Below, one piece after another: positions 1 to 8,997 of a stretch of DNA of 64,000 nucleotides. The notes under the pieces were generated by a model, which did no database searches, had not been told where the DNA came from, and worked only from the letters and a program-made list of their open reading frames with translations. Position numbers and translations under genes: made by a program. The DNA lies in assembly GCF_005938385.1 (NCBI RefSeq), contig NZ_VCRA01000025.1, positions 43,091 through 107,090 on the forward strand, given 5' to 3'. Source of the stretch: Paenibacillus mesophilus (lineage in GTDB: Bacteria > Bacillota > Bacilli > Paenibacillales > NBRC-103111). Within the stretch, counting starts at the first letter, position 1; each line of letters starts with the position of its first letter.

Positions 1-659
1 TTCTCGCCTGTAGCAACATTTATTTTAACAAACATACTGTTCTGATCTTGCCCGCCTGCATAAAGGAATCCCTCATGATATACCATGGACATGACATACT
101 TTTGTCCGGGAAAAATAGTTCCGAAATCAGTGAGTTCATTTGTAACGGGATTGTATTTTATAACTTTGGCGCTGGGGAATGTGCCGAAATATACATTATC
201 GTTTTCATCCATATTCAAGCCATATGTAGCCGTTTCTCCTGCTACCAGCTCACTTTGTTTAATCTGTTTTGTTACCGGCGAGTACTGATACACTCTTACA
301 TAGCCATGAGGGAGCATATAAACATTTCCCTTGCTATCGATTTTATGACTCCATGAATTTTTAACTCCCGGTAATTCAAATGTATTCATTACCGTATGGG
401 TATCTAGATTATAGACGATGAACTGACCATTGGGCTTTCCGCTCATTGTCGTATAGAGCATGTTGTGTCCGTCTTCCATACCAAGTGCAGTATGGAGCAG
501 AAGCGTTTGCGTAAGAGGTTCCCCCAAGTATTCGGGTTCATATATTTTCTTATGCGGGGATATCGATCCCTCTACCTTTGCGGGTGTCAATGTACCCATA
601 ATCGATGTCAAAACCATAATCGCGATTACCCACTTCCATCCTTGTCTTTTCATATTCAT
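1..659 (-). CDS. Secreted beta-propeller-like protein, 3' end outside the window
   Basis: Open minus-strand frame running off the left edge, so only the N-terminal ~219 residues are visible. It begins with a signal peptide (MNMKRQGWKWVIAIMVL followed by a small-residue stretch). Repeating segments follow, such as FIVYNLDTHTV, VYQYSPVTKQI and VIKYNPVTNEL. Their spacing and the W/Y/F-rich strands resemble blades of a PQQ/NHL/Kelch-like beta-propeller. I chose the ATG at 659 because a GAAAGGG ribosome binding site lies 6 nt upstream; in-frame ATGs at 665 and 653 are alternatives. It lies 41 bp after the upstream lipoprotein gene on the same strand and probably shares its transcript. A surface ligand-binding or structural role is inferred; the substrate is unknown. 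Confidence 0.75.
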   Translation of the reverse strand, partial: MNMKRQGWKWVIAIMVLTSIMGTLTPAKVEGSISPHKKIYEPEYLGEPLTQTLLLHTALGMEDGHNMLYTTMSGKPNGQFIVYNLDTHTVMNTFELPGVKNSWSHKIDSKGNVYMLPHGYVRVYQYSPVTKQIKQSELVAGETATYGLNMDENDNVYFGTFPSAKVIKYNPVTNELTDFGTIFPGQKYVMSMVYHEGFLYAGGQDQNSMFVKINVATGE

Positions 660-700
660 TTCCATCCCTTTCGCTTCGGCCCGGAATGATCGATTGACGT

Positions 701-1981
701 TCATTTTTCTGCGGCTATATAGGCGTCGATTTGTTCCTGCGCCTCTCTCAGAGCGGTGTTGACATCGATTTTGCCGGCTACATAATCTTTGTACTTGGCC
801 TCGAGAAATCCTCTCGCTTTCGTAAACTTTGTTTGGGCCACGTAAGGTGCGGGCTTCGTTTTCAAAATCGCGTCGATATGACTGTTTTTCAGCAGCGCAT
901 GGTCCGCGCCGAAATGCTTGTTGACTTCCCCGCTCCTCAGCGGGCTCATCATAAATCCGGAACGGCTTAGCGCCGTCTGCACCTCGTCCGACACCGCCAG
1001 CTTGATCACCTCCATAGCCTCTTGTGGATGCTTGCTGTTCGCGGCGATCTGGAGCACGAACGTCTGAACCATGCCAGAAGTATGCGGCCTTTCGGGAAAG
1101 CTGGGATATTCGGCGATGTCCCATTCGAAATCCACGCCGGCCAAACTATTGAGCACTTCGGGAGCGGCAAGCATCGCAACATTTTTGTCCTTTACAAACC
1201 GATTGACCGTATTGGCATGGCTCGTAATCTGGAACTCGTTTCCCGGAATGTCGTGGATGCGCTTGACGAGCTCGAACACTTTTCGCCAACCGTCCGTATT
1301 GACGGCCCCCCTAAGTGTTGCCGGATCGACATACGGCAAGGACAACGAGCTTCCGACATGAGCTATCCCTTCCGGATCGAGACCTTTATATTGCACCCCG
1401 TTTTCCATCCGGGTCAGTTTTTTGCCCAGCTCGACCGCTTCATCCCATGTCATGCCGTCGGGAGGATAGGAGACGCCGAATTTGTCGAATATGTTCTTAT
1501 TGTAAAATGTCGCATAATAGTTGTACCCGAATGGCAGAGCCATCAGACTGCCTTTGGCGATCGTATCGGATTGAAGACGGACGCCTTCCAGATTGGACTT
1601 CTCGAACCGGCTCAAATCGATGCCGTACTTCTCCATATACGGAGTCAAGTCGGCCAACAGCTTGTAATTGCCGAATTCATCCAGCAAGCTGCCCCAACCG
1701 GTCACAATATCCACCTCGTTTCCGCCGATTGTCAAATTGGCGATCGCAAGCGAATTCCGCTCGATAACTTGAAGCGTAATATGGGGGTACTTCTGTTTGA
1801 TAGGTAGGACGAATAAACGTTCGATCATGTCCGGGTTCAAAGCTCCGAAGTTGTACAGCTTCAACGTAACAGGCTCTGCACGGTTACCGGTTTCTTTCTT
1901 GCTGTTCACGTTATCCGACGAATTGCAACCGCTTGCAACGAGCAAAGTACTTATAACCAAACAAACGAACCATTTATTCAT
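701..1981 (-). CDS. Extracellular solute-binding lipoprotein (SBP family 1)
   Basis: 426-residue protein with a lipoprotein signal: a hydrophobic stretch ends in VASGC, so Cys19 would be lipidated and the protein anchored outside the membrane. The body matches type 1 sugar/oligosaccharide-binding proteins of ABC importers, with motifs such as LPFGYNYYATFYNK and PPDGMTWDEAVELGKKL. A GCAGGAGGAG ribosome binding site precedes the ATG. It lies 37 bp after a second, paralogous binding protein that has a closely similar DGMTWDE segment. No permease or ATPase gene lies nearby, so it must pair with a transporter encoded elsewhere or act as a sensor. The ligand cannot be predicted. Confidence 0.88.
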   Translation of the reverse strand: MNKWFVCLVISTLLVASGCNSSDNVNSKKETGNRAEPVTLKLYNFGALNPDMIERLFVLPIKQKYPHITLQVIERNSLAIANLTIGGNEVDIVTGWGSLLDEFGNYKLLADLTPYMEKYGIDLSRFEKSNLEGVRLQSDTIAKGSLMALPFGYNYYATFYNKNIFDKFGVSYPPDGMTWDEAVELGKKLTRMENGVQYKGLDPEGIAHVGSSLSLPYVDPATLRGAVNTDGWRKVFELVKRIHDIPGNEFQITSHANTVNRFVKDKNVAMLAAPEVLNSLAGVDFEWDIAEYPSFPERPHTSGMVQTFVLQIAANSKHPQEAMEVIKLAVSDEVQTALSRSGFMMSPLRSGEVNKHFGADHALLKNSHIDAILKTKPAPYVAQTKFTKARGFLEAKYKDYVAGKIDVNTALREAQEQIDAYIAAEK

Positions 1982-2018
1982 GCCCTCTCCTCCTGCTCAT
2001 GAAAGAATGACCGATGCG

Positions 2019-3383
2019 TCACTTGCTTTGTTCTTTTTTGATCTCTTGCCTGAGCTTCTCGTCGAGTTCCCGCAGCGCCGTGTTTGCATCCGTTTTGCCG
2101 AGAGCAGCATTATGAAAAGCTTCGTTCATCAAATTTTGCTGCGTGCCGCCGCTCACGTCAGCCAGACCGGGCTTGCGCTTCGGCGAAGGGGGAGCGGGAG
2201 GATAGTAATTGACCGCCTGCATATGTTTCGTCTTGTAGATGGGATGATCCTGACCGAGCACTCGCCGGATATTCTCGTTCACCAACGTTGTCGGAATGCC
2301 GTTGCGGGAATCCTGCGTCTGTATTTCGTCGGACAACATCGTCATGATCGCTTCGAACGCTTCCTCCTTATGCTTGCTCTGTTTCGTAATCGACCAGTAG
2401 GCCGGACCCCGTTGGCCCATCAGTTTCGGGCCGTTGGCTGCAACGGGAACGGCTGCTATATCCCAATCGACATTGTCGGGATACTTCAGGTAAATGCTGT
2501 GTTGGTTTATGTCCATCGCCACCGTGGCCTTGGAAAAAAAGACGTTTTTTTCAACGCCCTGAGTACTCTCGATCGTATTGCCCGGCAACTGGAAGAAGCG
2601 CGTGAAATTATCGAACAGTTGCTTCCATTTATCCGCATCGTGCAATTGGTCTTTCTCCGGATCGAGAATCGGCAGCGACAGCGGATTGTCGCGCGTGACC
2701 GCCACCGCGTTGGCGCTGAAACCGCGATACATTTTATCGCCTTCCGCACGGTTTACCTTTTTGGCGATTTCGTATACCTCATCCCAAGTCATGCCGTCCT
2801 TCGGGTATGCCACGCCGAATCGGTCAAAAATGCTTTTGTTGTAGTAGAGGACGACGGGAAAGTACGGGGGCACAGGAACACCGTACAAGGCGCCCGACTG
2901 CCCCGCATCCTTGATTTCCTGAATAAAACTGTTTTGAAAGCGCTTTATATCATAACGATACTTGGTGACCAATTCGTTCAAATCGTAGGCCAACCCTAGG
3001 TCGAGGTAATTCGATTTTAGCGTCGGGATGTCCACTCGGATCAGATCCGGGATTTTCCCTTCGGCCAGCATTTCGCTCAACCCGTAGCCTTTTCGATTCG
3101 TCTGGTAGTCGAACGTTATGTGCGGAAACTTTGCTTGCAGCACCTGCCCGAACCGATTTTGGAATTCATCCGGAGTAACTCCTTCCGCATAGACCAGCAT
3201 CGTAAAAGGGTCTTTCTTCACTTTTTGCTCCATAGTGCTCTGCTGCGGACCGGCCGTGTTGCCGCCGCACGCGGCTGTGGTCAACACCATCCCCCCGACC
3301 GCCGCCGTGAACCATAAACGTTTTCCCCTGCCGCCGAAAACTTGCTCCAGGCGCCTTCTTCCTTGCAAATTGGCGATGATCAA
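2019..3383 (-). CDS. Extracellular solute-binding lipoprotein, first gene of the operon
   Basis: 454 residues, starting at a TTG codon with a well-placed AAGGGAG ribosome binding site 9 nt upstream. A basic N-terminal segment of ~25 residues precedes the hydrophobic core and the Cys of LTTAAC. The -3 position of this lipobox is Thr instead of Leu, which is less canonical. The mature part resembles family 1 solute-binding proteins (VPVPPYFPVVLYYNKSIFD; PKDGMTWDEVYEIAKKV). The TTG lies 38 nt after the predicted transcript start of the promoter at 3429-3457. Together with the next gene it forms a tandem paralogous pair without permease genes. Confidence 0.87.
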   Translation of the reverse strand: MIIANLQGRRRLEQVFGGRGKRLWFTAAVGGMVLTTAACGGNTAGPQQSTMEQKVKKDPFTMLVYAEGVTPDEFQNRFGQVLQAKFPHITFDYQTNRKGYGLSEMLAEGKIPDLIRVDIPTLKSNYLDLGLAYDLNELVTKYRYDIKRFQNSFIQEIKDAGQSGALYGVPVPPYFPVVLYYNKSIFDRFGVAYPKDGMTWDEVYEIAKKVNRAEGDKMYRGFSANAVAVTRDNPLSLPILDPEKDQLHDADKWKQLFDNFTRFFQLPGNTIESTQGVEKNVFFSKATVAMDINQHSIYLKYPDNVDWDIAAVPVAANGPKLMGQRGPAYWSITKQSKHKEEAFEAIMTMLSDEIQTQDSRNGIPTTLVNENIRRVLGQDHPIYKTKHMQAVNYYPPAPPSPKRKPGLADVSGGTQQNLMNEAFHNAALGKTDANTALRELDEKLRQEIKKEQSK

Positions 3384-3428
3384 TAAACAGCACTCCCTTG
3401 TTATTTTGGTATACTTAGGTTCATAAAA

Positions 3429-3457
3429 ATTATAGAATGCAAAAGATTAACTGTCAA
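3429..3457 (-). promoter_or_regulatory. Sigma-A promoter of the solute-binding-protein operon
   Basis: On the minus strand TTGACA (3457-3452) and TATAAT (3434-3429) are separated by exactly 17 bp, a consensus housekeeping promoter. Predicted transcription starts near 3422. No clear operator palindrome was seen around it. Confidence 0.85.
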
Positions 3458-3459
3458 TT

Positions 3460-4240
3460 CAATCTTCAAATAAATGGCAGGCCAATAAAGAAGAAAAGAA
3501 ATAATCCGCCAAATATCCATATATACCAACGAAATCGGGATACAATGGACAACTTCATTGCGTTAAATTTATAACCCAAAGTAATCCAATGATGGAGCCA
3601 TAGCAGGGTCAAGAAGGGTAAGCTACAAGGCGACTACGAATTCGATCTTTCAGGTTATGGGCTCGTGAGCGGCGACATGAGGGCACGGCTTCGATATGTA
3701 TTACCGGATCGCCCGAACGTTGACGCCGCACGACTAGGTGGACAAGCAGCGCGAGACGGTCGGCAAGTACGAGTTGGGGCTGGACTGAGTCTCTTGTTCT
3801 ACGACGGTACAGTAGTGACTGTTATTAACTTCAACGATGATCCATATGTGCTGACACCACACTGAATTTACAGGGTTGCCGAAGCTGATCTTGGCGTTTC
3901 CCGGATAGTGCTGTCGTAGTTTTTTCGGTAAATTATCACGTGATTTTTGGCGGTATTGCCTATATGATGGAGAGTAGCGGAGATGCCCGAACCGTAGCAA
4001 GAATGGTCGAAAGGCGCCGTACTTATCGGCTTATGTCGTTTTCTTCTTTTTGCTTTGTCCGTTTACGCTGTCCGATCGCGCCGTCGACACGCCTCGGCCA
4101 ATCGAATCTGCCGTCGCTTTTTTCCGTCGAATCGGCGCTGTCGAACCGCTGTCGGCCCGAGCGTCAGGATTGTCGAAGAGGTTCCGATTCGCTTTTACAG
4201 GATTCGGCATGGATGTACAGGATTGATTATTTATCGAGGA
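3460..4240. other. Intergenic region, no supported gene; possible decayed coding DNA
   Basis: About 780 bp between divergent transcription units. Short open stretches exist at 3665-3865 and 3940-4266 (+), but they lack ribosome binding sites and family resemblance. Around 3730-3790 a second frame reads VDKQRETVGKYELGLD then stops, which looks like natural protein sequence and suggests a frameshifted remnant. No RNA gene was recognised. Confidence 0.35.
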
Positions 4241-4253
4241 GGTATGCTCGACA

Positions 4254-4799
4254 ATGGCAACCTTAACTATTGTATCCGGCAGTCCGTCGAGAAACTCGCG
4301 GCTGCACGGATTGACCGGCTACGCGGAGAACAAATTGGCGCAGGCGGGACATACGGTCGAGACGATCTATGTCGCCGATCTGCCCGCGGAAGATCTGATC
4401 AAGGCGAACTTCGCCAGCACCGCGATCCAACAAGCTGTTCAAACCGTCGAGAAATCGGACGGGCTTATCGTCGCGAGCCCGGTATACAAGGCGTCCTATA
4501 CCGGCGTGCTGAAAACGTTTCTGGACCTGCTGCCGCAAAAAGGGCTGCAGGGCAAAGTCGCGCTTCCGCTGTTCATCGGCGGCTCGATCGCCCATTTGCT
4601 CGCCATCGACTATGCCTTGAAGCCCGTTCTTGCCGCTATGAGCTGCACGAACATCTTGTCCGGCGTATACGCGATCGATCCTTGGGTTGCCCGCTCGGAA
4701 GACGGCCAATTCGTCTTGGCGGACGAGCTGACGACCCGCTTGGACGATTCGCTGGCTCAATTCCATGACGAACTGCACTGGAGAGCGCAGCGGCAATAA
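4254..4799 (+). CDS. ssuE: NADPH-dependent FMN reductase, SsuE-like
   Basis: 181-residue flavodoxin-fold protein. The N-terminal phosphate-binding loop is visible (TIVSGSPSRNSRLHGL, residues 4-19), followed by the family signature GLIVASPVYKASYTGVLKTF (about residues 78-97) and PLFIGGSIAHLLAIDYALKP. SsuE-type enzymes supply reduced FMN to a sulfonate monooxygenase (SsuD). No ssuD or sulfonate transporter gene is adjacent, so the partner must be elsewhere. A GAGGAGG ribosome binding site lies upstream. The family is clear, the exact physiological role less so. Confidence 0.85.
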   Translation: MATLTIVSGSPSRNSRLHGLTGYAENKLAQAGHTVETIYVADLPAEDLIKANFASTAIQQAVQTVEKSDGLIVASPVYKASYTGVLKTFLDLLPQKGLQGKVALPLFIGGSIAHLLAIDYALKPVLAAMSCTNILSGVYAIDPWVARSEDGQFVLADELTTRLDDSLAQFHDELHWRAQRQ

Positions 4800-4915
4800 A
4801 GGCTGATTCCTTCTCACAATTTCCCATAATGTTTTCATGTTTCTCCCTCATTTCTCCGTTACAGTAAGGATGCAGGGAACCCTGAATGTTCTGACACGGA
4901 TCGGAGGACGATTGC

Positions 4916-5785
4916 ATGAAACGATTGCAAATGTTGAAGAAATCATTGCTGCCCGCCGCACTGGCGCTCGCCCTGATCGTTCCGGCCGCCGCTTACGCCG
5001 CCGGACAGACGACCCCGGATACGAATTCCGGTTCGGCCTCCAAACCGCAGCAGCAGCAAGAAATCAAAAAGAAGCAACTGATCATCAAGCATATGGGAGA
5101 TATCCGCGACCGCGCGCACGGAGCCTTCCAAGCACCGATGATCAAGCACAGAATGGCCGATCAACAAGTGAATCAGCACAAATATTTGGAGCTGCTGGCC
5201 GAGAAGTATTCGCCCGATACGCTCGCGGATTGGAAAGCCGCACTGACGGAGCAGCAATCCCTACACGAACAGCTCCAGTCGCTGATGCGGGATCAAGGCG
5301 TCCAAGACGCGCTCAAGGCAGAGAGAGAACAGCATCAGAAGCAATGGAAGGACAAGCAGGAAGAGCTGAAGAAGCAATGGAAAGACAAACAGGAAGAGCT
5401 GAAGAAGAAAGTGGAAAGCGGCGAAATTTCGAAGGAGCAAATCCGCGAGCAAATGCAATCGGGTCGACTTCCTTTCGGCGCCGCCATGAAGGGCGGACTC
5501 CAAAAAGCCCTCCCGAAAGAAGCCGCTGCGGCCATGCATGACGCCATGAAGCATCGGCAAGCGTTGACTGAGGCGGTTAAAGCGGACAATGCCGACGCCA
5601 TTCGCGCCGCTCTCGCTCCGATTCTGGAGGACGTGAAGAAAGGAAACGAGCAAGCCGCCGCGAGAATCGCCAAGCTGAAGCCGAGCGCAACCGGTCAAAC
5701 CGTGCAGCCGAAGGAGCCGAAACAAAAAATTGAGAAACGGGGTCCGATGCTGAAGAAGCCCGGGACTCCAGCGGATAGCAAATAA
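4916..5785 (+). CDS. Secreted helical protein with LTxxQ motif, beside cssRS
   Basis: 289 residues. A Sec signal peptide (MKRLQMLKKSLLPAALALAL, then AYA-AG at the likely cleavage site) leads to an almost entirely helical, charged, Gln-rich mature protein. A duplicated 10-residue unit (QWKDKQEELK twice, about residues 142-161) indicates coiled coil. The segment AALTEQQSLHEQLQSL (around residues 110-125) holds an LTxxQ motif like that of the Spy/CpxP envelope chaperones. A GGAGGA ribosome binding site precedes the ATG. The gene lies immediately upstream of cssR in the same direction, separated by a strong terminator. I did not recognise a named family. A role in protein folding outside the membrane is inferred from the motif and the neighbour genes. 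Confidence 0.75.
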   Translation: MKRLQMLKKSLLPAALALALIVPAAAYAAGQTTPDTNSGSASKPQQQQEIKKKQLIIKHMGDIRDRAHGAFQAPMIKHRMADQQVNQHKYLELLAEKYSPDTLADWKAALTEQQSLHEQLQSLMRDQGVQDALKAEREQHQKQWKDKQEELKKQWKDKQEELKKKVESGEISKEQIREQMQSGRLPFGAAMKGGLQKALPKEAAAAMHDAMKHRQALTEAVKADNADAIRAALAPILEDVKKGNEQAAARIAKLKPSATGQTVQPKEPKQKIEKRGPMLKKPGTPADSK

Positions 5786-5801
5786 GCATACGAGAGCGAA
5801 G

Positions 5802-5835
5802 CCCGACCGGATCACGAACCGGTCGGGTTTTTCTT
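5802..5835 (+). terminator. Rho-independent terminator after the LTxxQ protein gene
   Basis: Perfect 9-bp stem CCCGACCGG (5802-5810) / CCGGTCGGG (5819-5827) with an 8-nt loop, followed by TTTTTCTT. Confidence 0.9.
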
Positions 5836-5901
5836 GCAACAACGGGCCGCTCCCGGCATGCTATAATAAAGGCATGAACGTTGGGAGGAGGGCTCGGAGC
5901 C

Positions 5902-6585
5902 GTGTCGTTTCGCGTGAATCTAGTGGAGGATGAGAGCAATTTGAACCAGGTGCTGTCCACCTATTTGCACAAGGAAGGCTGGCATGTCCGCAGCTTCCTG
6001 CGGGGAGAGGAAGCCCGTGAGGCGATTCCGGAAAGGCCCCACCTGTGGATACTGGATATTATGCTGCCCGACCTGGACGGGTTTCAGCTCATACGCGAGA
6101 TTAAGGCGGATTCTCCCGGCATGCCGGTCATTTTCATATCCGCCAGGGATGCCGACCTCGACCGGGTTATCGGTCTGGAGATGGGTAGCGACGACTACTT
6201 GGCGAAGCCGTTTCTGCCGAGAGAGCTCGTCATCCGCACCCGCAAATTGCTGGAGCGCATCTACGGCGCCCCACAGACCGAGCCGCAACCGGCAGCGGCG
6301 TCGATCGCCATCCCGCCGTATCGGATCGACATCGCGAAGCGCCTCGTCTACCGTGAAGACGATGTAATTGAGCTCACTTCAAAAGAATTCGATTTCGTGC
6401 TGTTCATGGCCAAGCATCAAGGAAAAGCGTTCGCACGCGAGCAGCTGTTGAACCATATATGGGGCGAAGATTATTTCGGCACCGACCGCGTCGTCGACGA
6501 CCTGGTCCGCCGCATTCGCAGGAAGCTGGCCGATCTGCGGCTGGAAACGCTGTACGGTTACGGATACAGGCTGGTGCAATCGTGA
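5902..6585 (+). CDS. cssR: Secretion-stress response regulator CssR
   Basis: OmpR-family regulator: receiver domain with acidic pair E9/D10 (LVEDESNLN), phospho-acceptor D52 (WILDIMLPD) and conserved Lys (LAKPFLP), then a C-terminal winged helix ending RIRRKLADLRLETLYGYGYR. The segments HLWILDIMLPD, VIFISARDAD and GTDRVVDDLVRR agree closely with my memory of Bacillus CssR. I chose the GTG at 5902 because GGGAGGAGGG lies ~10 nt upstream; an in-frame TTG at 5881 is inside that site. A TATAAT box at 5862-5867 is a probable -10. In Bacillus, CssRS responds to misfolded secreted protein and activates htrA-type genes; an htrA gene lies 14 kb away here. Confidence 0.9.
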   Translation: MSFRVNLVEDESNLNQVLSTYLHKEGWHVRSFLRGEEAREAIPERPHLWILDIMLPDLDGFQLIREIKADSPGMPVIFISARDADLDRVIGLEMGSDDYLAKPFLPRELVIRTRKLLERIYGAPQTEPQPAAASIAIPPYRIDIAKRLVYREDDVIELTSKEFDFVLFMAKHQGKAFAREQLLNHIWGEDYFGTDRVVDDLVRRIRRKLADLRLETLYGYGYRLVQS

Positions 6586-7976
6586 AAAATAAACCGTTGT
6601 TCGTCCAAATCTGGCTCGTCATTACCGCCATTACGACCGGAATCGCCCTTCTGCTGCTTCTCGTCATCCCGCTATTCCTCGGCAGCTATTTTACCCGGGA
6701 AATATATCGGACGATTGAGGAAGCGCAAAACTCGCTGCTCTCGAACCGGCTGCAGGACCGGCTTTCCGATCGGCTGCTGGAAGATCCGGCCGCCGTCGAA
6801 CGCGATCAGGAGAAGCAGAACATCCGTACGGTCCGGCATCTGTTCATAACGCCGGACGGAAGACTGCTGCCGAATCCGGTGACGCTGCCGAACGAATTCA
6901 AGCAGCTGCTTGCCGCCGAAGCCCTCGAGCAGAAGCAGCAGGTGCAGCGGTACGAATACCGGTTAAGCAGCGAGAAAATGTATTATGTCATCAGCATCGA
7001 ATCGTTGCGGGGCAGGAAACTGTACGTGCTGTCGTACATGTGGGACGAGCATCGCAACAAGCTGGTGAACGAGCTGACGCTTCGGCTATCGCTTATTATG
7101 GGCCTTATTCTCATGTTCAGCTGGATTCCGGCGTTGTGGCTGGCCAAATATTTATCCCGTCCGCTTGTCAAGCTGGAGCATGACGTCAAGCATCTCGCCG
7201 ACCGGAACCGGACGGAACCGATCGTGCTCGACCGCAAGGACGAAATCGGCCGCCTCGCCCATTCGATGGAGCAGGCGCGGCAGCAGCTGATCCGCCAAGA
7301 CGAGACGCAGCAGACGCTGCTGCAGCACATTTCCCACGAGCTGAAAACGCCGGTCATGGTCATCCGCAGCTATGCCCAATCGATTCAGGACGGCATCTAT
7401 CCGAAGGGCAGCCTGCAATCGTCCGTGGAGGTGATCGATCGGGAAGCGGAACGGCTCGGCAGCCGGATACGTTCGCTGCTTTATTTGACGAAGCTCGATT
7501 ATTTGTCCACCTACAAGCCGGTATCAAAGGAGCCGTTCCGACTTGACCGTCTGGCCGAGGAGGTTGTCGAACGTCTGCGCTGGCAGCGTCCGGAGCTGAC
7601 ATGGACGCTTCGGCTGGAGCCGCTGGTCATTCAGGGAGACCCGGATCAATGGACGGTTGCTCTGGAAAATTTGCTGGACAATCAGATCCGTTACGCGAAG
7701 TCGGAGATTACGGTTGCTACGAATCCCGTACGAAACGGCGCCGGGGGCACGCTGACGATCGCCAACGACGGCCCGCCGATCGAGGCGGAATTGATCGAGG
7801 AGCTGTTCGGACAGTTCCGCTCCGGCTCGAAGGGCGAGTTCGGTCTCGGACTTGCCATCGTCAAGCGGATCGCCGTCCTTCACCATGCAACCGTTCGTGC
7901 GGATAACGAGCCGAATGGCGTTAGCTTCCGGGTCGTATTCGAGCAGCCTGATAGCCCAAACTCCTATAAAACTTAA
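6582..7976 (+). CDS. cssS: Secretion-stress sensor histidine kinase CssS
   Basis: 464 residues starting at GTG 6582, overlapping the cssR stop (GTGA), so translation is coupled. Two membrane segments (about residues 11-34 and 168-188) flank an extracytoplasmic sensor domain. A HAMP region with LAKYLSRPLVKLEHDV follows, then the H-box QHISHELKTPVMVIRSYAQS with phospho-acceptor H252. The ATP-binding domain has N-box LENLLDNQIRYA and G-box GEFGLGLAIVKR. The N-terminus MKNKPLFVQIWLVI and the H-box region match Bacillus CssS as I recall it. It is expected to phosphorylate CssR. Confidence 0.9.
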   Translation: MKNKPLFVQIWLVITAITTGIALLLLLVIPLFLGSYFTREIYRTIEEAQNSLLSNRLQDRLSDRLLEDPAAVERDQEKQNIRTVRHLFITPDGRLLPNPVTLPNEFKQLLAAEALEQKQQVQRYEYRLSSEKMYYVISIESLRGRKLYVLSYMWDEHRNKLVNELTLRLSLIMGLILMFSWIPALWLAKYLSRPLVKLEHDVKHLADRNRTEPIVLDRKDEIGRLAHSMEQARQQLIRQDETQQTLLQHISHELKTPVMVIRSYAQSIQDGIYPKGSLQSSVEVIDREAERLGSRIRSLLYLTKLDYLSTYKPVSKEPFRLDRLAEEVVERLRWQRPELTWTLRLEPLVIQGDPDQWTVALENLLDNQIRYAKSEITVATNPVRNGAGGTLTIANDGPPIEAELIEELFGQFRSGSKGEFGLGLAIVKRIAVLHHATVRADNEPNGVSFRVVFEQPDSPNSYKT

Positions 7977-8008
7977 AACCGCCGGTTCATTTTTCTTTAC
8001 CGGCGGTT
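7977..8008. terminator. Terminator between convergent cssS and DUF2269 genes
   Basis: Inverted repeat AACCGCCGG / CCGGCGGTT around a T-rich loop. Placed between converging genes and probably used from both sides. Confidence 0.65.
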
Positions 8009-8030
8009 CCTAATTTATCGGTTGTATTAG

Positions 8031-8477
8031 TTAAAATGGTTTAAAATACATTAGAGCAATGAGCAGAAAAGCCAAAACGTGCGTTACGCCTTCGAGCTTA
8101 GCCGCTTTCTTGCCGGCTTCTATGTACGCCCCGGGCAAATCTTCTCCGGTATGGTTCGCGAGAATGTCCGCCTGCGCCTTCATTTGCTTCGGCAGCATAC
8201 CGATGACGATAACCTGCGCGGCCAAATACAGCACGATCGAGGCGATATACCATCCGCTCTTAAATAAGGAAGGCGTAATGATCCCGAGTATAAGACCGGT
8301 AACAAGGAGTGCGATGCTTCCCACTTTAGGGAGAATTTCAAGCCGCTTCAGCAGTTCGAGCGTGTGCTTCGCCTGACTGGCCGTCTTGGCTGTCTTGGCT
8401 ACGATCGGAAAGCCGAACGCTGCCCCCAGGCCCATAATGGCCGAGACAATGTGAATAAAAAGTAAAAAGTTATACAT
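8031..8477 (-). CDS. DUF2269-type integral membrane protein
   Basis: 148 residues, four predicted membrane helices. It opens MYNFLLFIHIVSAIMGLGAA, the typical start of the DUF2269 family, with a His in helix 1; the remaining helices include VGSIALLVTGLILGI and VTHVLAFLLIALMYF. I chose the ATG at 8477 (AAGGGG ribosome binding site 9 nt upstream) over a longer in-frame extension lacking a good site. Function is not established for this family. Single-gene unit. Confidence 0.8.
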   Translation of the reverse strand: MYNFLLFIHIVSAIMGLGAAFGFPIVAKTAKTASQAKHTLELLKRLEILPKVGSIALLVTGLILGIITPSLFKSGWYIASIVLYLAAQVIVIGMLPKQMKAQADILANHTGEDLPGAYIEAGKKAAKLEGVTHVLAFLLIALMYFKPF

Positions 8478-8586
8478 GCTTCCACACCCCTTAGTCCCAT
8501 CGGATATCATTACCAATGTCATTATAGAGTGTCGAACGCAATCATGTAAACGTTTTTTTTGTAAATTTCATACAACAAAATGCGAC

Positions 8587-8617
8587 AAAAGCCCTAGGGA
8601 TTCATCCCAGGACTTTT
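8587..8617 (-). terminator. Terminator of the 47-residue protein gene
   Basis: Imperfect stem AAAAGTCCTGGG / CCCTAGGGCTTTT on the minus strand with a short loop and T-rich end, just after the stop codon at 8630. Confidence 0.65.
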
Positions 8618-8629
8618 GCTGGCATCCGA

Positions 8630-8773
8630 CTAAATTTGACTTTCGATGGTCGCGCAGTATTGTTTGATTTTCGACAATTCATTGCGGATCGCTTCGTCCG
8701 TTTCCATGTTTTGCAGCTTGTTGCAGCTTTCCACGATTTTTTGCGCTTGCTGCTTCACCTGTGGACTTGCCAT
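8630..8773 (-). CDS. Small 47-residue soluble protein, unknown function
   Basis: A short gene with an excellent start: the minus strand reads GCAGGAGGTGAGAAG then ATG. The product begins MASPQVKQQAQKIVESCNKL and continues as a predicted helical hairpin with two Cys residues (C17 and C40), ending in SQI. It is followed by its own terminator. The strong ribosome binding site, coherent codon use and terminator support expression. I do not recognise the family; small Cys-containing helical proteins of this kind are common in Paenibacillaceae. Confidence 0.7.
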   Translation of the reverse strand: MASPQVKQQAQKIVESCNKLQNMETDEAIRNELSKIKQYCATIESQI

Positions 8774-8997
8774 CTTCTCACCTCCTGCCGTTCCACCCGT
8801 TAGCATGCACCGTTCTGTTTGCGGCTATTCGCCGCTTCGATCATATTTACGATGACGGCGGCATATATTTGGTGTCATCATTCCGTCATGAAGTTGTCTC
8901 GAATCTGACATAACCGGCAGCTCCCGGCTGTGTGCGACAGCGGTATAATTAGATCAAGAAGTTCCCGTATGGGTACATTCTGTGAGGAGGGATCCGG

